A program made the translations under genes and the position numbers. Positions 54,130-63,603 of a DNA stretch of 64,000 nucleotides are shown here, piece by piece. Source of the DNA: Weissella hellenica (GTDB taxonomy: Bacteria > Bacillota > Bacilli > Lactobacillales > Lactobacillaceae); contig NZ_BJEG01000009.1 of the NCBI RefSeq assembly GCF_005405545.1, positions 1 through 64,000 on the forward strand, in the 5' to 3' direction. Numbering within the stretch: the stretch's first letter is position 1; the number at the start of each line of letters is the position of its first letter. The notes below the pieces were generated by a model that was not told the origin of the DNA, searched no databases, and worked only from the letters and a program-made list of their open reading frames with translations.

Positions 54130-56025
54130 ATGATAGCAAATTTAGAATGGTTAGATGATCCAACTGTGTTTAGAGTTGGTAAATTACCAGCTCATAGCGA
54201 TCACACTGTTTATCGTTCAGCAGCAGAAGTGGCACAAAAGTCATCAAGTTTAATTAAAAGCTTAAATGGTACTTGGCAATTTAATTTTGCGAACACACCA
54301 GCAGAACGACTACTTAACTTTGAGAAATTAGATTTTGATACTGATCAGTTTGATGATATTAAGGTACCTGGTCATATTGAATTACAAAATTACGGTCAAA
54401 TTCAATATATTAATACACTTTATCCATGGGAAGGTAAAACATATCGGCGACCACCATACGCTTTAGGCCCTGATAATACATATCCGGGTGTTTTTAGCGA
54501 AGCAGAGGACAATACTGTTGGTCAATATGTTAAAACATTTACTTTACCTGACAATTTTGCCGATCAAGATGTGCATATTGAATTTGATGGCGTCGAAGAA
54601 GCGATGTATGTGTGGTTAAATGGACAGTTCGTAGGTTATTCAGAAGATAGTTTTTCACGTGCTGAATTTGATTTGACACCATATTTGCAACCTGGTGAAA
54701 ATAAACTTGCTGTTGAAGTATTTAAATACAGCACAGCAGCCTTTATTGAAGACCAGGATATGTTCCGCTTTTCAGGGATTTTCCGTAGCGTGCGTTTGAT
54801 CGCTATGCCAGCAGTAGATGTTGTTGATGTGCACATTAAGCCGGTTGTTAGTGCTGATTTGCAACAAGGTGACCTTTCAGTTTCTTTGACACTTGCAGGC
54901 GACCTAGCTGGTGCACGTGCACAATTTGTTGTTAATGATTCACAAGGGGCAGTTGTATTAGATAAGTCAGTTGATGCTGATACAACGACTTCGTTAGAAC
55001 ATGCGGTCTTTGATGAAATTCAGCTGTGGTCACATAAGCATCCTAATCTATATACACTAACGGTCACAATTTTTGATGCTAAGCAACAAGTCATTGCCGT
55101 TGTCCCTTATGACTTCGGTTTCCGTCGTTTAGTTAAGAATGACCAAAACCAAGTTACGTTAAATAACGTACCATTGCATTTGAATGGGGTTAACCGTCAC
55201 GAGTGGAGTCCAACTGATGGACGTAACGTCAGTTTGGCTGATATGGAAACTGACATTCAAATTTTCAGAGCACATAACATTAATGCTGTTAGAACGTCAC
55301 ATTATCCAAACCAAGTGCCTTGGTATGGTATGTGTGATGAAGCTGGTGTTTATATGATGGCTGAAACTAACCTAGAATCACACGGTTCATGGCAAAAAAT
55401 GGGTGCAGTAGAGCCTTCATACAATGTCCCAGGATCAATTCCAGAGTGGTTAGATGTTGTGATGGATCGTGCAAAGTCTAATTTTGAACAATTCAAGAAT
55501 CACCCATCTATTTTATTCTGGTCATTAGGAAATGAATCATACACCGGTGACAATATTGCTGCAATGGATGCATACTTCAAGTCAGTTGATGATTCACGAT
55601 TGACGCATTACGAAGGTGTCTTCCAAAACCGTGTTGACGAAGATCGTATTTCAGACGTCGAGAGTCGCATGTATGCACATCCTAAGGGAATTGCCGAGTA
55701 TCTAGCCAATAATCCTAAGAAACCATACTTAAACTGCGAATATATGCATAGTATGGGTAATTCAGTAGGTGGCTTTGATGAATATGTAAAGTTATTTGAT
55801 GAATTTGATACATATTTGGGCGGTTTCATTTGGGACTATATCGATCAAGCCTTGTATGTTACCGATGAAGTAACCGGTGAACAAGTCATTCGTTACGGTG
55901 GTGACTTTGATGAACGTCATTCAGATTATGAATTCTCTGGTAATGGGATTGTCTTTGCAACCCGTCAGCCTAAGCCAGCAATGCAGGAGGTAAGCTACTA
56001 TTATGGACGCTACGACAACGAATAA
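54130..56025 (+). CDS. lacL: Beta-galactosidase large subunit
   Basis: 631 residues from the ATG at 54,130 (GGGGGAGC upstream). Glycoside hydrolase family 2: sugar-binding and Ig-like domains, then the TIM barrel with the acid/base [12 protein letters not shown] and the nucleophile [12 protein letters not shown]. In LAB the enzyme is split into LacL and LacM that assemble as a heterodimer to hydrolyse lactose. lacM overlaps the end by 23 bases, the normal LacLM arrangement rather than a frameshift. Confidence 0.95.
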   Translation: MIANLEWLDDPTVFRVGKLPAHSDHTVYRSAAEVAQKSSSLIKSLNGTWQFNFANTPAERLLNFEKLDFDTDQFDDIKVPGHIELQNYGQIQYINTLYPWEGKTYRRPPYALGPDNTYPGVFSEAEDNTVGQYVKTFTLPDNFADQDVHIEFDGVEEAMYVWLNGQFVGYSEDSFSRAEFDLTPYLQPGENKLAVEVFKYSTAAFIEDQDMFRFSGIFRSVRLIAMPAVDVVDVHIKPVVSADLQQGDLSVSLTLAGDLAGARAQFVVNDSQGAVVLDKSVDADTTTSLEHAVFDEIQLWSHKHPNLYTLTVTIFDAKQQVIAVVPYDFGFRRLVKNDQNQVTLNNVPLHLNGVNRHEWSPTDGRNVSLADMETDIQIFRAHNINAVRTSHYPNQVPWYGMCDEAGVYMMAETNLESHGSWQKMGAVEPSYNVPGSIPEWLDVVMDRAKSNFEQFKNHPSILFWSLGNESYTGDNIAAMDAYFKSVDDSRLTHYEGVFQNRVDEDRISDVESRMYAHPKGIAEYLANNPKKPYLNCEYMHSMGNSVGGFDEYVKLFDEFDTYLGGFIWDYIDQALYVTDEVTGEQVIRYGGDFDERHSDYEFSGNGIVFATRQPKPAMQEVSYYYGRYDNE

Positions 56026-56965
56026 ACTACAAGTCGTTTATGGTGATGGTTCGTTAGGCATCAAAGGTGCTGATTATCACTATTTGTTTAGTTATGAAAA
56101 GGGTGGCTTAGAGTCACTACAAATTGCTGGCAAAGAGTGGCTGTATCGCGTACCTAAACTAACTTTTTGGCGTGCGACAACTGACAATGACCGAGGTAGC
56201 CATTTTTCTACTAATTCAGCAATGTGGTTTGGTGCAGATATGTTCACTGAAGCAACAGATGTGATTGTTAGTGTTGATGGTGAGGAATTGGGTCAACCGA
56301 TTGCACCGGATAATAATCGTTTCTCAGCAGATGAATTTGCAGATAAAGTATCATTAACGTATACATTTTTAACCGCAACCGTGCCACAAACAACGGTTAA
56401 GGTAATTTATACTATTGCTAATGATGGTGCACTAACTGTTCATGTTGATTATACTGGTCATGAAGATTTACCTGAATTACCAACATTGGGATTGCGCTTT
56501 GTTATGCCAACGTTAGCAGATGGTTACCGTTATGATGGTCTATCGGGGGAAACTTACCCTGATCGTATGGCTGGTGGTCGTGAAGGAACCTATGAAGTTG
56601 ATGGTCTACCATTAACGCCTTATATGGTGCCACAAGAGATGGGGATGCATATGCAAACATCTCGGGTAGCAATTGCCCGCTCAACTTCATTAAATAATGC
56701 TGATTTTTCTAAAGAAACGCAATATTTAACGTTTAAACAAACTAAAGAACTGTTCGCTTTTTCTGCTTTGCCATATTCAGCGTTTGAATTGGAAAATGCG
56801 ACACATATGGAGGAATTGCCAACGCCAAGAAGAACAGTAGTCACCATTTATGGTGCTGTTCGTGGTGTCGGTGGTATTGATAGTTGGGGTACTGATGTGC
56901 AACAGCCATACCATATTGATGCAACGGCTGACCATTCATTTGAATTTGTTATTCAACCAAAATAA
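56003..56965 (+). CDS. lacM: Beta-galactosidase small subunit
   Basis: 320 residues, the usual LacM length. It equals the C-terminal Bgal_small_N domain of LacZ ([40 protein letters not shown]), which completes the substrate pocket of LacL. An AGGAGG site lies within the end of lacL. Complete. Confidence 0.95.
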   Translation: MDATTTNKLQVVYGDGSLGIKGADYHYLFSYEKGGLESLQIAGKEWLYRVPKLTFWRATTDNDRGSHFSTNSAMWFGADMFTEATDVIVSVDGEELGQPIAPDNNRFSADEFADKVSLTYTFLTATVPQTTVKVIYTIANDGALTVHVDYTGHEDLPELPTLGLRFVMPTLADGYRYDGLSGETYPDRMAGGREGTYEVDGLPLTPYMVPQEMGMHMQTSRVAIARSTSLNNADFSKETQYLTFKQTKELFAFSALPYSAFELENATHMEELPTPRRTVVTIYGAVRGVGGIDSWGTDVQQPYHIDATADHSFEFVIQPK

Positions 56966-56977
56966 ATCAAAAACGAT

Positions 56978-57017
56978 AAAAAGCTATGCTGACGGTAAAA
57001 AGTCACCATAGCTTTTT
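56978..57017 (+). terminator. lacLM terminator
   Basis: AAAAAGCTATG pairs with CATAGCTTTTT; inner TGAC/GTCA pairing. Confidence 0.9.
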
Positions 57018-57101
57018 GTTCTGCAAAAAAAATTCACCAAGTATCCTATAATATCTGTTATAATATGAAATTGTGTTCAAAGAAGAAAGAGGTAGAAGAA
57101 A

Positions 57102-57803
57102 TTGGCATATTTTGGGTGGCTTTATCGAGAAATAACATCAATTAACACAGTAGGTAGCATTATGCTGGCATTTATTTTTGGTATACAACTGGCACTTTTC
57201 TTAAGTAATCCGTTTACATTCTTATCAGTCATTACATTATTTGCAACCTTATTAGGCTCAGCATGTACAGTTTATATGATGATTGGTAAACCTATTAATG
57301 GTTTATTAGGATTAATCAGTGCATTAGGCTATATTTATATTAATTGGCAAGCAGGGCACTATGCATCTGTTTTAGATCAAATTGTCTTTATTCTATTAAT
57401 TGACTTGCCATTAATTGTAACCTGGAAGACTTGGGGTCATCGCATCGTGGATGGTGTAAAATTCCTACGTATCCGTGGTTGGGTGATTACGCTAGTCGTT
57501 ATGTTATTACTATGGGTACCTGTGATTTGGATTTATACACACCTAGGCGATACTAATCCAGTTTGGGATGCAATTGTCTTGATTATTGGGGCAACGGCTT
57601 CAATTTATGTCTTTATGGGCTATGGTGATTCATATACTCTATGGTTATTGTCAGGTGTTGTTAACATCTGCTTATGGATCTCAGCGCTCTTTGCGGGCTA
57701 CTCAGCTAGTTCATTGCCAATGTTGTTAACAATGGCATTCTACTTAGTGACGGCACTATATGGTCGTTTTTGGTCAATCTGGAGCGGTAAGCAGAATAAA
57801 TAA
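57102..57803 (+). CDS. pnuC: PnuC-family nicotinamide riboside/mononucleotide transporter
   Basis: 233 residues beginning at TTG 57,102 (AGAAAGAGG upstream). Seven hydrophobic segments and the family features W.YLSG-like (YTLWLLSGVVNICLWISALF) and a late YGRFWS. It imports a vitamin B3 derivative by facilitated diffusion, trapped by cytoplasmic phosphorylation. No NiaR or riboswitch signal could be identified in the short leader. Confidence 0.88.
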   Translation: MAYFGWLYREITSINTVGSIMLAFIFGIQLALFLSNPFTFLSVITLFATLLGSACTVYMMIGKPINGLLGLISALGYIYINWQAGHYASVLDQIVFILLIDLPLIVTWKTWGHRIVDGVKFLRIRGWVITLVVMLLLWVPVIWIYTHLGDTNPVWDAIVLIIGATASIYVFMGYGDSYTLWLLSGVVNICLWISALFAGYSASSLPMLLTMAFYLVTALYGRFWSIWSGKQNK

Positions 57804-57844
57804 GTACACTATTAAATACCCTAAAAATTGTTATTATAAATAGT

Positions 57845-57881
57845 AAAAGCGTCTAACCCTTGGCTTGGTTAGACGCTTTTT
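57845..57881 (+). terminator. pnuC terminator
   Basis: AAAAGCGTCTAACC pairs perfectly with GGTTAGACGCTTTT, then T. Confidence 0.92.
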
Positions 57882-57972
57882 GTAATTAGAAATGGGACTC
57901 TATTACATAATAATGATAACACCAGAACACATGGTTTTCAATACTAATATGTAAGGCTTTTGAAATCGAACG

Positions 57973-58160
57973 ATATAATATCACAATAAATGCAAACCAT
58001 CTATTGTGATATTAAAAAAACTTTAGAAAGACGTATCATTATAGATTATTTTAATATTTGGTCACTATGATGATTATTGTAGGCGGATGAAAATCTACCT
58101 ATATTTTTACTACAGGGTGTACCTATATTGTCAAGGGGCAATATAGGTACATTTTATTTT
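57973..58160. other. Hairpin-rich gap without a gene
   Basis: The region 57,882-58,240 has no convincing reading frame. It holds TAATATCACAATA paired with TATTGTGATATTA (perfect 13 bp, near 57,977-58,015); GTAG..CTAC; and GTACCTATATTG paired with CAATATAGGTAC (perfect 12 bp, near 58,118-58,150) followed by TTTTATTTT. The last looks like a terminator, with no gene before it. A small RNA or a deleted gene is possible. Confidence 0.4.
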
Positions 58161-58210
58161 GCTAATTAATCAGTAAATTAAAATTTTTAATGATTATGAC
58201 TCAACTTAAT

Positions 58211-58239
58211 TTCAAGAATATGTTAAAATCGTATACAAT
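58211..58239 (+). promoter_or_regulatory. Promoter of the SMR exporter leader
   Basis: TTCAAG, 17-base spacer, TACAAT. It lies directly before the short leader hairpin; the exact start site cannot be fixed and could fall within that hairpin's left arm. Confidence 0.45.
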
Positions 58240-58242
58240 AAT

Positions 58243-58328
58243 AGTTCTACCGGGAACTTGTCATTTAGGCAATTATTAACTTATCATTAGGTCGTTGAAG
58301 ATAAGTTAATAATTGCTTTTTATTTTTT
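58243..58328 (+). promoter_or_regulatory. Attenuator leader, possible guanidine-type riboswitch
   Basis: A short hairpin AGTTC-TACCGG-GAACT (58,243-58,258), a 10-base linker, then a 17-bp perfect terminator stem (GCAATTATTAACTTATC with GATAAGTTAATAATTGC, 58,269-58,316) and a T-rich run ending at the ribosome site. The small-hairpin-plus-terminator form before a SugE/Gdx-like exporter suggests ligand-controlled attenuation. Guanidine riboswitches control such exporters; the compact form would fit the guanidine-IV (mepA) class best, but I cannot confirm the consensus. Confidence 0.5.
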
Positions 58329-58338
58329 GGAGGTTTGT

Positions 58339-58659
58339 ATGACTTGGTTATACCTTATTTTGGCTGGTGTTTTTGAAGTTGTTTGGTCTAGTACCATGAA
58401 ACTCAGTAATGGTTTTACTAATTTATATTGGTCAGGTGCAACAGCTTTGGGCATGATCGCTAGTTTTCTTTTTTTGGCAATGGCATTAAAGCACTTACCA
58501 TTAAGTTTAGCTTATCCAATTTGGACAGGAATTGGGGCAGTGGGTGCAATTATTGTTGGGGTTTTCTTTTTTGGGGATATTTTGCCACCTATAACTTGGC
58601 TTTTCATTGGCCTGCTAGTGATTGGTATTATTGGCATCAAAATAACTAGTGGTCATTAA
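58339..58659 (+). CDS. SMR exporter, SugE/Gdx-like
   Basis: 106 residues from ATG 58,339 (TTTGGAGG five bases before). Four membrane helices, the conserved membrane Glu in LAGVFEVVWSSTMKLSNGFT, and AYPIWTGIGAVGAIIVGVFF. The KxSxGFT feature after helix 1 is typical of guanidinium exporters (Gdx) rather than of EmrE-type multidrug pumps. Works as a dual-topology dimer by proton exchange. The preceding attenuator supports specific ligand control. Confidence 0.85.
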   Translation: MTWLYLILAGVFEVVWSSTMKLSNGFTNLYWSGATALGMIASFLFLAMALKHLPLSLAYPIWTGIGAVGAIIVGVFFFGDILPPITWLFIGLLVIGIIGIKITSGH

Positions 58660-58682
58660 AAATTAGCATATAGATAATCTTT

Positions 58683-59048
58683 TTAACGTATATCGATTCC
58701 TTTCATTGCCAAATTATCAATACATTCTTGATAATATGCAGTATTGTGCTCTGGATAAATCGGGACTGTAGTAGGTATTATTAATAAGGCGGTATATGGT
58801 GCTTCTTTATTACCACGATAAAATGGATTCAACCATAATGAGTTAGGTGTATAACCACGACGATGCATTTCTTGCATAACTTTTGCATGATATTGAAATA
58901 GTTCATATGGTGAATGCGTAAACACATAGTCAACAGTCCGATGTTTCTTACCCCAGCCACCACCACGTAGTGCGCAACATTCTCTATGTTGCCCTAGTAG
59001 TTGTTGTCGGGATAATTTTGAGATTAAGCTTTCATGCCATAGGCGCAT
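58683..59048 (-). CDS. Pyrimidine-dimer DNA glycosylase-family protein
   Basis: 121 residues beginning MRLWHESLISKLSRQQLLGQ, with HRECCALRGGGWGKKHRTVD and YELFQYHAKVMQEMHRRGYT. This is the Pyr_excise/TIGR02328-type family related to T4 endonuclease V, widespread in Firmicutes. It may act in DNA repair, but most members are untested. Convergent with the SMR gene. Confidence 0.8.
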   Translation of the reverse strand: MRLWHESLISKLSRQQLLGQHRECCALRGGGWGKKHRTVDYVFTHSPYELFQYHAKVMQEMHRRGYTPNSLWLNPFYRGNKEAPYTALLIIPTTVPIYPEHNTAYYQECIDNLAMKGIDIR

Positions 59049-59197
59049 AGTGATAACCTTTCTAAATGCGTTGAGGATACTTGTTTTATAAAGATGAGTC
59101 TTTTTTTTAATGTGTCCACCATTATACTAATAAATTGCATTAATTAGATTAAATTAGCGATATTTATTGCTAAATTCGAAATAATTATTATGATAAA

Positions 59198-59227
59198 TTG
59201 AAATTTATTGTATCTTTCCCGTATAAT
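59198..59227 (+). promoter_or_regulatory. Sigma-A-type promoter
   Basis: TTGAAA, 18-base spacer, TATAAT, 24 bases before the small membrane gene. Confidence 0.7.
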
Positions 59228-59250
59228 GAAAGAAAAGGGAGGTATATTAC

Positions 59251-59505
59251 ATGATTGTTTTACATATTATATTTGGAATTATGATCGTTGTGGGAGCTTT
59301 TGCAACGGCAATTTCATTTCAGGGTGACACTGATAAATTGACTAAATGGCAAAAGTTTTCATTAATTCTAACCACATCTGCAATTGGCCTAACTGTTGTG
59401 ACAGTTATTTCAGTCTATGCATCAATTTACATCGGATTACTATTATTGTTGATGTTAGCAGTATCTGAATATTTTGCTTTTATCCGTGTTGCACGTAGTA
59501 AGTAA
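59251..59505 (+). CDS. Small three-pass membrane protein
   Basis: 84 residues with hydrophobic segments at about 3-22, 38-58 and 60-77 and few charges (ISFQGDTDKLTKWQKFSLIL between the first two). AGGGAGG upstream. Possibly in the DUF1516 class of small LAB membrane proteins; role unknown. Confidence 0.7.
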   Translation: MIVLHIIFGIMIVVGAFATAISFQGDTDKLTKWQKFSLILTTSAIGLTVVTVISVYASIYIGLLLLLMLAVSEYFAFIRVARSK

Positions 59506-59753
59506 TTATTAAAAATTTTATAGATTTGAACTAAACGAGTCAAATATTGACAGAAAGTTCATGCCATTAACTGGTTGAAAAAATGTTGGATTAAAGCCCA
59601 CTTTTTTGCCCAGTTTTATTTTTGATGACAAACTTTGGTTGATATTAGCCTGAATACAGGTGTACATAATTAAGTTTACATATAAAACAACTGGTTCTCT
59701 TGTTAAAAAGTATATGCTATGATGGTGTTAACTTTTTGTAAGGAGAATATTTA

Positions 59754-60083
59754 ATGTATGTAGGATATTTATATTTAGCAATTGCTATTATTTCTGAGGT
59801 AATCGGCTCAAATATGGTTGTTAATACTGAGGGATTCACCAAATTGAAGCCCACTTTAATTTGTATACTATGTTTTGGAATCGCAATTTACATGCTATCG
59901 CTTACTGTTCACTATATTCCCCTTTACATTGCTTATGCTATTTGGGGCGGGTTAGGCATTGTATTGGTGACAATAGTTGGTGTTGTATTTTGGAAACAAA
60001 GTGTTGACATCCCCACATTAATTGGCATTTTCTTAACCGTTGCTGGTGTTGTCGTCGTTAATTTATTCGGTAAGACACATTAA
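59754..60083 (+). CDS. SMR efflux protein, EmrE/QacC-like
   Basis: 109 residues; four helices; LAIAIISEVIGSNMVVNTEG carries the essential Glu of helix 1, AYAIWGGLGIVLVTIVGVVF in helix 3. It lacks the Gdx-type KxSxGFT (VNTEGFT instead), so it looks like a multidrug SMR subtype. Single gene, AAGGAG upstream; could work alone or, less likely, with the other SMR protein 1.1 kb away. Confidence 0.85.
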   Translation: MYVGYLYLAIAIISEVIGSNMVVNTEGFTKLKPTLICILCFGIAIYMLSLTVHYIPLYIAYAIWGGLGIVLVTIVGVVFWKQSVDIPTLIGIFLTVAGVVVVNLFGKTH

Positions 60084-60127
60084 AGAATTTTATCGCATAA
60101 ACAAGAGAACAAATGAATTGAATAATT

Positions 60128-60226
60128 ATGATGTCATATTTTTTGGCAACCACCACATGGCATGGACCAGCAAAATTAATGCATCATTATTCTGGAATTG
60201 GAACTAATGAAACGTCAAACATTTAA
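60128..60226 (+). pseudogene. Cupin-type protein C-terminal fragment
   Basis: A 32-codon frame, MMSYFLATTTWHGPAKLMHH then YSGIGTNETSNI, resembles the conserved end of small cupins (HWHGAxxDxxxxHxAIE..N.SN). No upstream coding sequence remains. Low certainty because it is short. Confidence 0.3.
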
Positions 60227-60241
60227 CCTAGGAGAAAATTA

Positions 60242-61177
60242 ATGAAAGCTTCTATTATTAAAAAATATGGTGATATAGATCAATTTGAAGTTACTGATAT
60301 AGATAAACCTGTTTTAAAAAAGGATGAGGTGTTAGTTCAAAATGTTGCTACTAGTATCAATCCAATTGATTACAAAGCCCGTCAAGGCTTACTTCAATCA
60401 ATGTTTGACTGGCAATTTCCAGTCGTATTGGGTTGGGATGTTGCAGGGAAAATCGTTGCTTTAGGAGACCAAGTAACAAACTTCAAAATTGGAGATGAAG
60501 TATTTGCTCGTCCGGATATTGACCCGGTTGGTCATAATGGATCATATGCAGAGTATACTGCTGTAAAAGAAGATAAACTAGCACTAAAGCCTGGCAATAT
60601 TAGCTTTGAGGAAGCCGCTGCAGTTCCTCTAGCTGGCTTAACGGCTTTACAAATGTTAAGGCAACTTAATTTAGCAGCTGGTCAAAAAATACTTATCCAA
60701 GGTGGTGCAGGTGGTGTAGGTATTTTTGCAATACAATTAGCAAAAATGTTCGGGGCTGTTGTTGCTACTACTACTAGTGAAAATAACACTGAATTTGTTA
60801 AGTCGTTAGGTGCAGACATAGTGATAGATTATCATAAAAATACAATCACTGAAGTATTATCTGATTATGACGCTGTTCTAGACACGGTTAATGACATAGA
60901 AGGTGGCATTAGTATTCTTAAAACTGGTGGCAGTTTTGTAACAATTGCTGGTACATTGACCAAAGAACAAAAAGAAATGTCAGATAAGCATATAATGACA
61001 GGATGGTTACAACCAAGTGGCAAAGATTTGAGCTTTTTAGCTAAAGAAATCGAAAATAACAATTTAAAGATTGTGATTGATAGTTCGTACCCGCTTACTA
61101 TTGCAGGTATCAAGTCTGCCCAAAAGCGTAGTGAAACACATCATGCGCGCGGAAAAGTTATTGTTAAGATAAAATGA
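60242..61177 (+). CDS. Zinc-independent MDR-family NAD(P)-dependent oxidoreductase
   Basis: 311 residues of the quinone-oxidoreductase type: ATSINPIDYKARQG and VLGWDVAGKIVALGDQV in the GroES-like domain, AAAVPLAGLTALQML, and the nucleotide-binding IQGGAGGVGIFAIQLAKMFG. Ends HHARGKVIVKI as usual. It reduces activated alkenes or quinones, likely for stress protection. TAGGAGAAAATTA upstream. Confidence 0.9.
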   Translation: MKASIIKKYGDIDQFEVTDIDKPVLKKDEVLVQNVATSINPIDYKARQGLLQSMFDWQFPVVLGWDVAGKIVALGDQVTNFKIGDEVFARPDIDPVGHNGSYAEYTAVKEDKLALKPGNISFEEAAAVPLAGLTALQMLRQLNLAAGQKILIQGGAGGVGIFAIQLAKMFGAVVATTTSENNTEFVKSLGADIVIDYHKNTITEVLSDYDAVLDTVNDIEGGISILKTGGSFVTIAGTLTKEQKEMSDKHIMTGWLQPSGKDLSFLAKEIENNNLKIVIDSSYPLTIAGIKSAQKRSETHHARGKVIVKIK

Positions 61178-61209
61178 TGTCCATAGATCCTGGCATAGGA
61201 GAAAAATTG

Positions 61210-61566
61210 ATGATTGAAATTATTTTGGTAACTATTGTGAGTGTTGAGGCAATAGGTATTATGCTGTTAGAAATGTTTGGCACAACTAGACAACAGGCAA
61301 ATGCATTTGAATTAGAAGAATCGTTTGTTAAAATGCCTGAAGTTAAAACATTGTTAGCCAATCAAGGACTATATAATGGTCTTTTTGGTGTATTAATTAT
61401 TGGGACACTATTGCTTTTAAATGGATCACCGCAAACATTAATGTTGGAATTAGAAATGTTGTTTGTATTTTTAGCAGCAGTCTATGGCAGTCTAACAGCT
61501 GCTAAAAAAATCATTGTCATACAGGGTTTGCCTGCTTTTATTGCTCTGATATTTCTAATTTTTTAG
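61210..61566 (+). CDS. DUF1304-like membrane protein
   Basis: 118 residues from ATG 61,210 (TAGGAGAAAA upstream; an earlier ATG at 61,174 overlaps the oxidoreductase stop). Four hydrophobic segments with MLLEMFGTTRQQANAFELEE and ANQGLYNGLFGVLIIGTLLL, the DUF1304 signature region. Likely cotranscribed with the oxidoreductase. Function unknown. Confidence 0.8.
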   Translation: MIEIILVTIVSVEAIGIMLLEMFGTTRQQANAFELEESFVKMPEVKTLLANQGLYNGLFGVLIIGTLLLLNGSPQTLMLELEMLFVFLAAVYGSLTAAKKIIVIQGLPAFIALIFLIF

Positions 61567-61600
61567 TGAGTATTTCTAAATATTAACTGAAGTTAAATAA

Positions 61601-61658
61601 CATGAAAAAATCCCATCAAGCTATGCTAAACGGCATAACCTGATGGGATTTTTTCATG
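61601..61658. terminator. Bidirectional terminator
   Basis: CATGAAAAAATCCCATCA pairs perfectly (18 bp) with TGATGGGATTTTTTCATG. Confidence 0.95.
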
Positions 61659-62121
61659 TTATTTTAATGACAGTGGATATGATTGTTTTAATTTTTTGAA
61701 TATGGTAATCAGAGTAGGGCGAACGATAAAGAAAAATACAGGAATGACAACAAAAAAAGTTTTCACCCAATTCCCTAAATATCCAGAAAAAAATTGTGGA
61801 TACAGTTGCCGATGCATTTCTGTAAACAAAATCATCATAATTGAAACATTAAATGTAATGACGAGCGTAGGCACGCTAATATGTCTTGGAACCTTATTAG
61901 TTATAATAGTTGGAAAGTAGTTATGTATCCTCAAAACAAGTGGTAAGGTAACGTATGTACGTAAACAATATATAAATATGACAATTAAAGGATAAATGAT
62001 TAAAACTTTTGCAAGCATTCGTTCCGAAAAAACCATAGCGAATGATTGTGTTGTAGCTAGCCATGATTGCAACCATCGTACTAATGAAAGCCCAAGGCAT
62101 CATATTAGGATGATGTAACAT
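61659..62121 (-). pseudogene. DUF2798-like membrane protein, frameshifted
   Basis: The N-terminal frame (MLHHPNMMPWAFISTMVAIM ASYNTIIRYGF) and the C-terminal frame (SERMLAKVLIIYPLIVIFIY, to YPLSLK) meet at a six-base T run (plus-strand A6, 62,027-62,032). With five bases they join as IIRYGFSERMLAKV, one protein of about 150 residues with four membrane helices, as in DUF2798 proteins. A homopolymer frameshift such as this can also be a sequencing error or a phase-variable switch. Confidence 0.6.
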
Positions 62122-62262
62122 TCTTTTTAATAAAAATTTGATAGAGTTTATTTATTGCTCCTATAGCTTTTATCGTGGTTCTCTGCACGTATATGTATGC
62201 CATCAATTAAACACTTTTTAGGTATCAAGAGTGTGCTGTTTTCTAATTTTTAGAAAAAAGAA

Positions 62263-62291
62263 AAAAGTCAAGTAGCGAGCTACCTGACTCT
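62263..62291. terminator. Hairpin
   Basis: AGTCAAGTAG-CGA-GCTACCTGACT in the gene-free stretch 62,122-62,385; one mismatch pair. It lies between the chromosomal genes and the integrase remnant; nothing else is evident there. Confidence 0.45.
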
Positions 62292-62385
62292 GATCGATAT
62301 AACCAACGTATGACACAATCTCCGTCGGATAACAATTTAACCGCTATTTCCCTAAATATCAAATTAACATTATGGATTTAGGTAG

Positions 62386-62950
62386 TCAATCATTTTCTTT
62401 AGTTTTTTTGAAATCGATATCATCCCAAGTTAGGGCAATTATTTCACCACGTCGTAGTCCTGTATAAGCTAAAAAGCGAAAGTAAGCATACTGTGATACT
62501 GGTTTAGTTTCCCAATAATTCAAAAACGAGAAAGCCGTTCCGAATTTAAAAAATTTTCTTGTTTAGGTTCTCTTTTGGTATTGATTTGCGTAGGACGAGT
62601 TACAACATCAAACGGATTTCTGAAAATAATTTCGTGCAGTTATGCATAATTAAATAACTGTTTTAAATATCTTCCCCATACAACCCCAGATTTTGCCTGT
62701 CTAGCCCATTTATTTAGTTGCACTTGTAATTCACCAGAAGATATTTCACGTATCTTATATGCACCTAAATCAGGCAAAATGTGATTATTATAATACGATT
62801 CAACTTTTGAAAGGGGGAAGCTTACACTAAAGTTTCATATTCTTTATGCCATAAGTTATAGACCGTTTCTATTCGCATGTTTTCAACCGATAGTCCTTCT
62901 TCTGTGAAGGATCCATTAGACCTTCACACATAAGTTGATTTTTGCTGTGT
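62386..62950 (-). pseudogene. Tyrosine-type phage integrase remnant
   Basis: Minus-strand pieces in different frames: GSFTEEGLSVENMRIETVYN; SFPLSKVESYYNNHILPDLG AYKIREISSGELQVQLNKWA; FRNPFDVVTRPTQ; AYFRFLAYTGLRRGEIIALT WDDIDF. These are the SAM-like core-binding domain and the first catalytic Arg box (LRRGE) of a tyrosine recombinase. Frameshifts and an in-frame TAA break it, and it stops shortly after the Arg box, so the HxxR and Tyr boxes are missing. It marks the edge of a former prophage or integrative element. Confidence 0.8.
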
Positions 62951-63305
62951 TTCAGGCGAGTTCGGTACGAGGTCAAGTATTTTTATGCCAAACGACAACT
63001 TAAACTTCGTAGTAGCAACATATGACGATTTCAGGGGTGTTGATAAAGGATATCTAAGGGGCGAAATAGATTGGAGTGATTAATTCGGAGACTAGTAGTG
63101 AATATGTACGGCATAAAGTAAAAGAAAACAAGATTGACCGACATAAAATGATGCGTTTGGTTCATGAGTGAGAAAAAAATATCATGTTGGCGATTATGTT
63201 GATGGTCGTCAAATTAAATTCAATGATGAAACCATCCCTGATGATGCTCCAAAGATGATGGAACTTCATAAAATTGTTGGTAATCGTTAGACAAAACAGC
63301 TGAGG

Positions 63306-63425
63306 ATGGAAAGACTGCAAGTCCGTATGAAAAAGATTGAACCAGTTAAATTGGCAATGTTACTAATAGCTTTGATCGTAATTGTTGGTGTGGTATGCAA
63401 AAACATAATTAAGGTGATGGGTTAA
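63306..63425 (+). CDS. Small phage-type membrane protein
   Basis: 39 residues: MERLQVRMKKIEPVKLAMLL then IALIVIVGVVCKNIIKVMG; one membrane helix with a basic N-terminus. Region 62,960-63,300 to its left has short broken frames (for example VGDYVDGRQIKFNDETIPDD) that look like decayed phage genes. Confidence 0.45.
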   Translation: MERLQVRMKKIEPVKLAMLLIALIVIVGVVCKNIIKVMG

Positions 63426-63603
63426 ACAGATGGATAAATTCATAACGCTATATTTTTCTTGATGCTTATGGCAATAGTAGTGATGAGATAAGTTTGAAAT
63501 AGTTAAAACCGTTTTATGCAAGAAATTGTGTAGAACGGTTTTATTTGGGTTAACGCATGCCAATAAATGAAATAAGATAAAAATTTACGTGGAGGTTGTT
63601 CTA

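Noticed and set aside
54130-56965. lacL/lacM as a frameshifted lacZ
   Set aside because: Two-subunit LacLM is the normal form in lactic acid bacteria; the overlap, lengths and the AGGAGG site for lacM are all standard.
58339-60083. The two SMR genes as a paired heterodimeric pump
   Set aside because: They are 1.1 kb apart with other genes between, have separate leaders, and belong to different SMR subtypes.
61921-62121. Independent 66-residue gene
   Set aside because: It continues into the DUF2798-like frame by a single-base change in a T run, so it is the N-terminal part of that gene; beyond the run the reading is nonsense.
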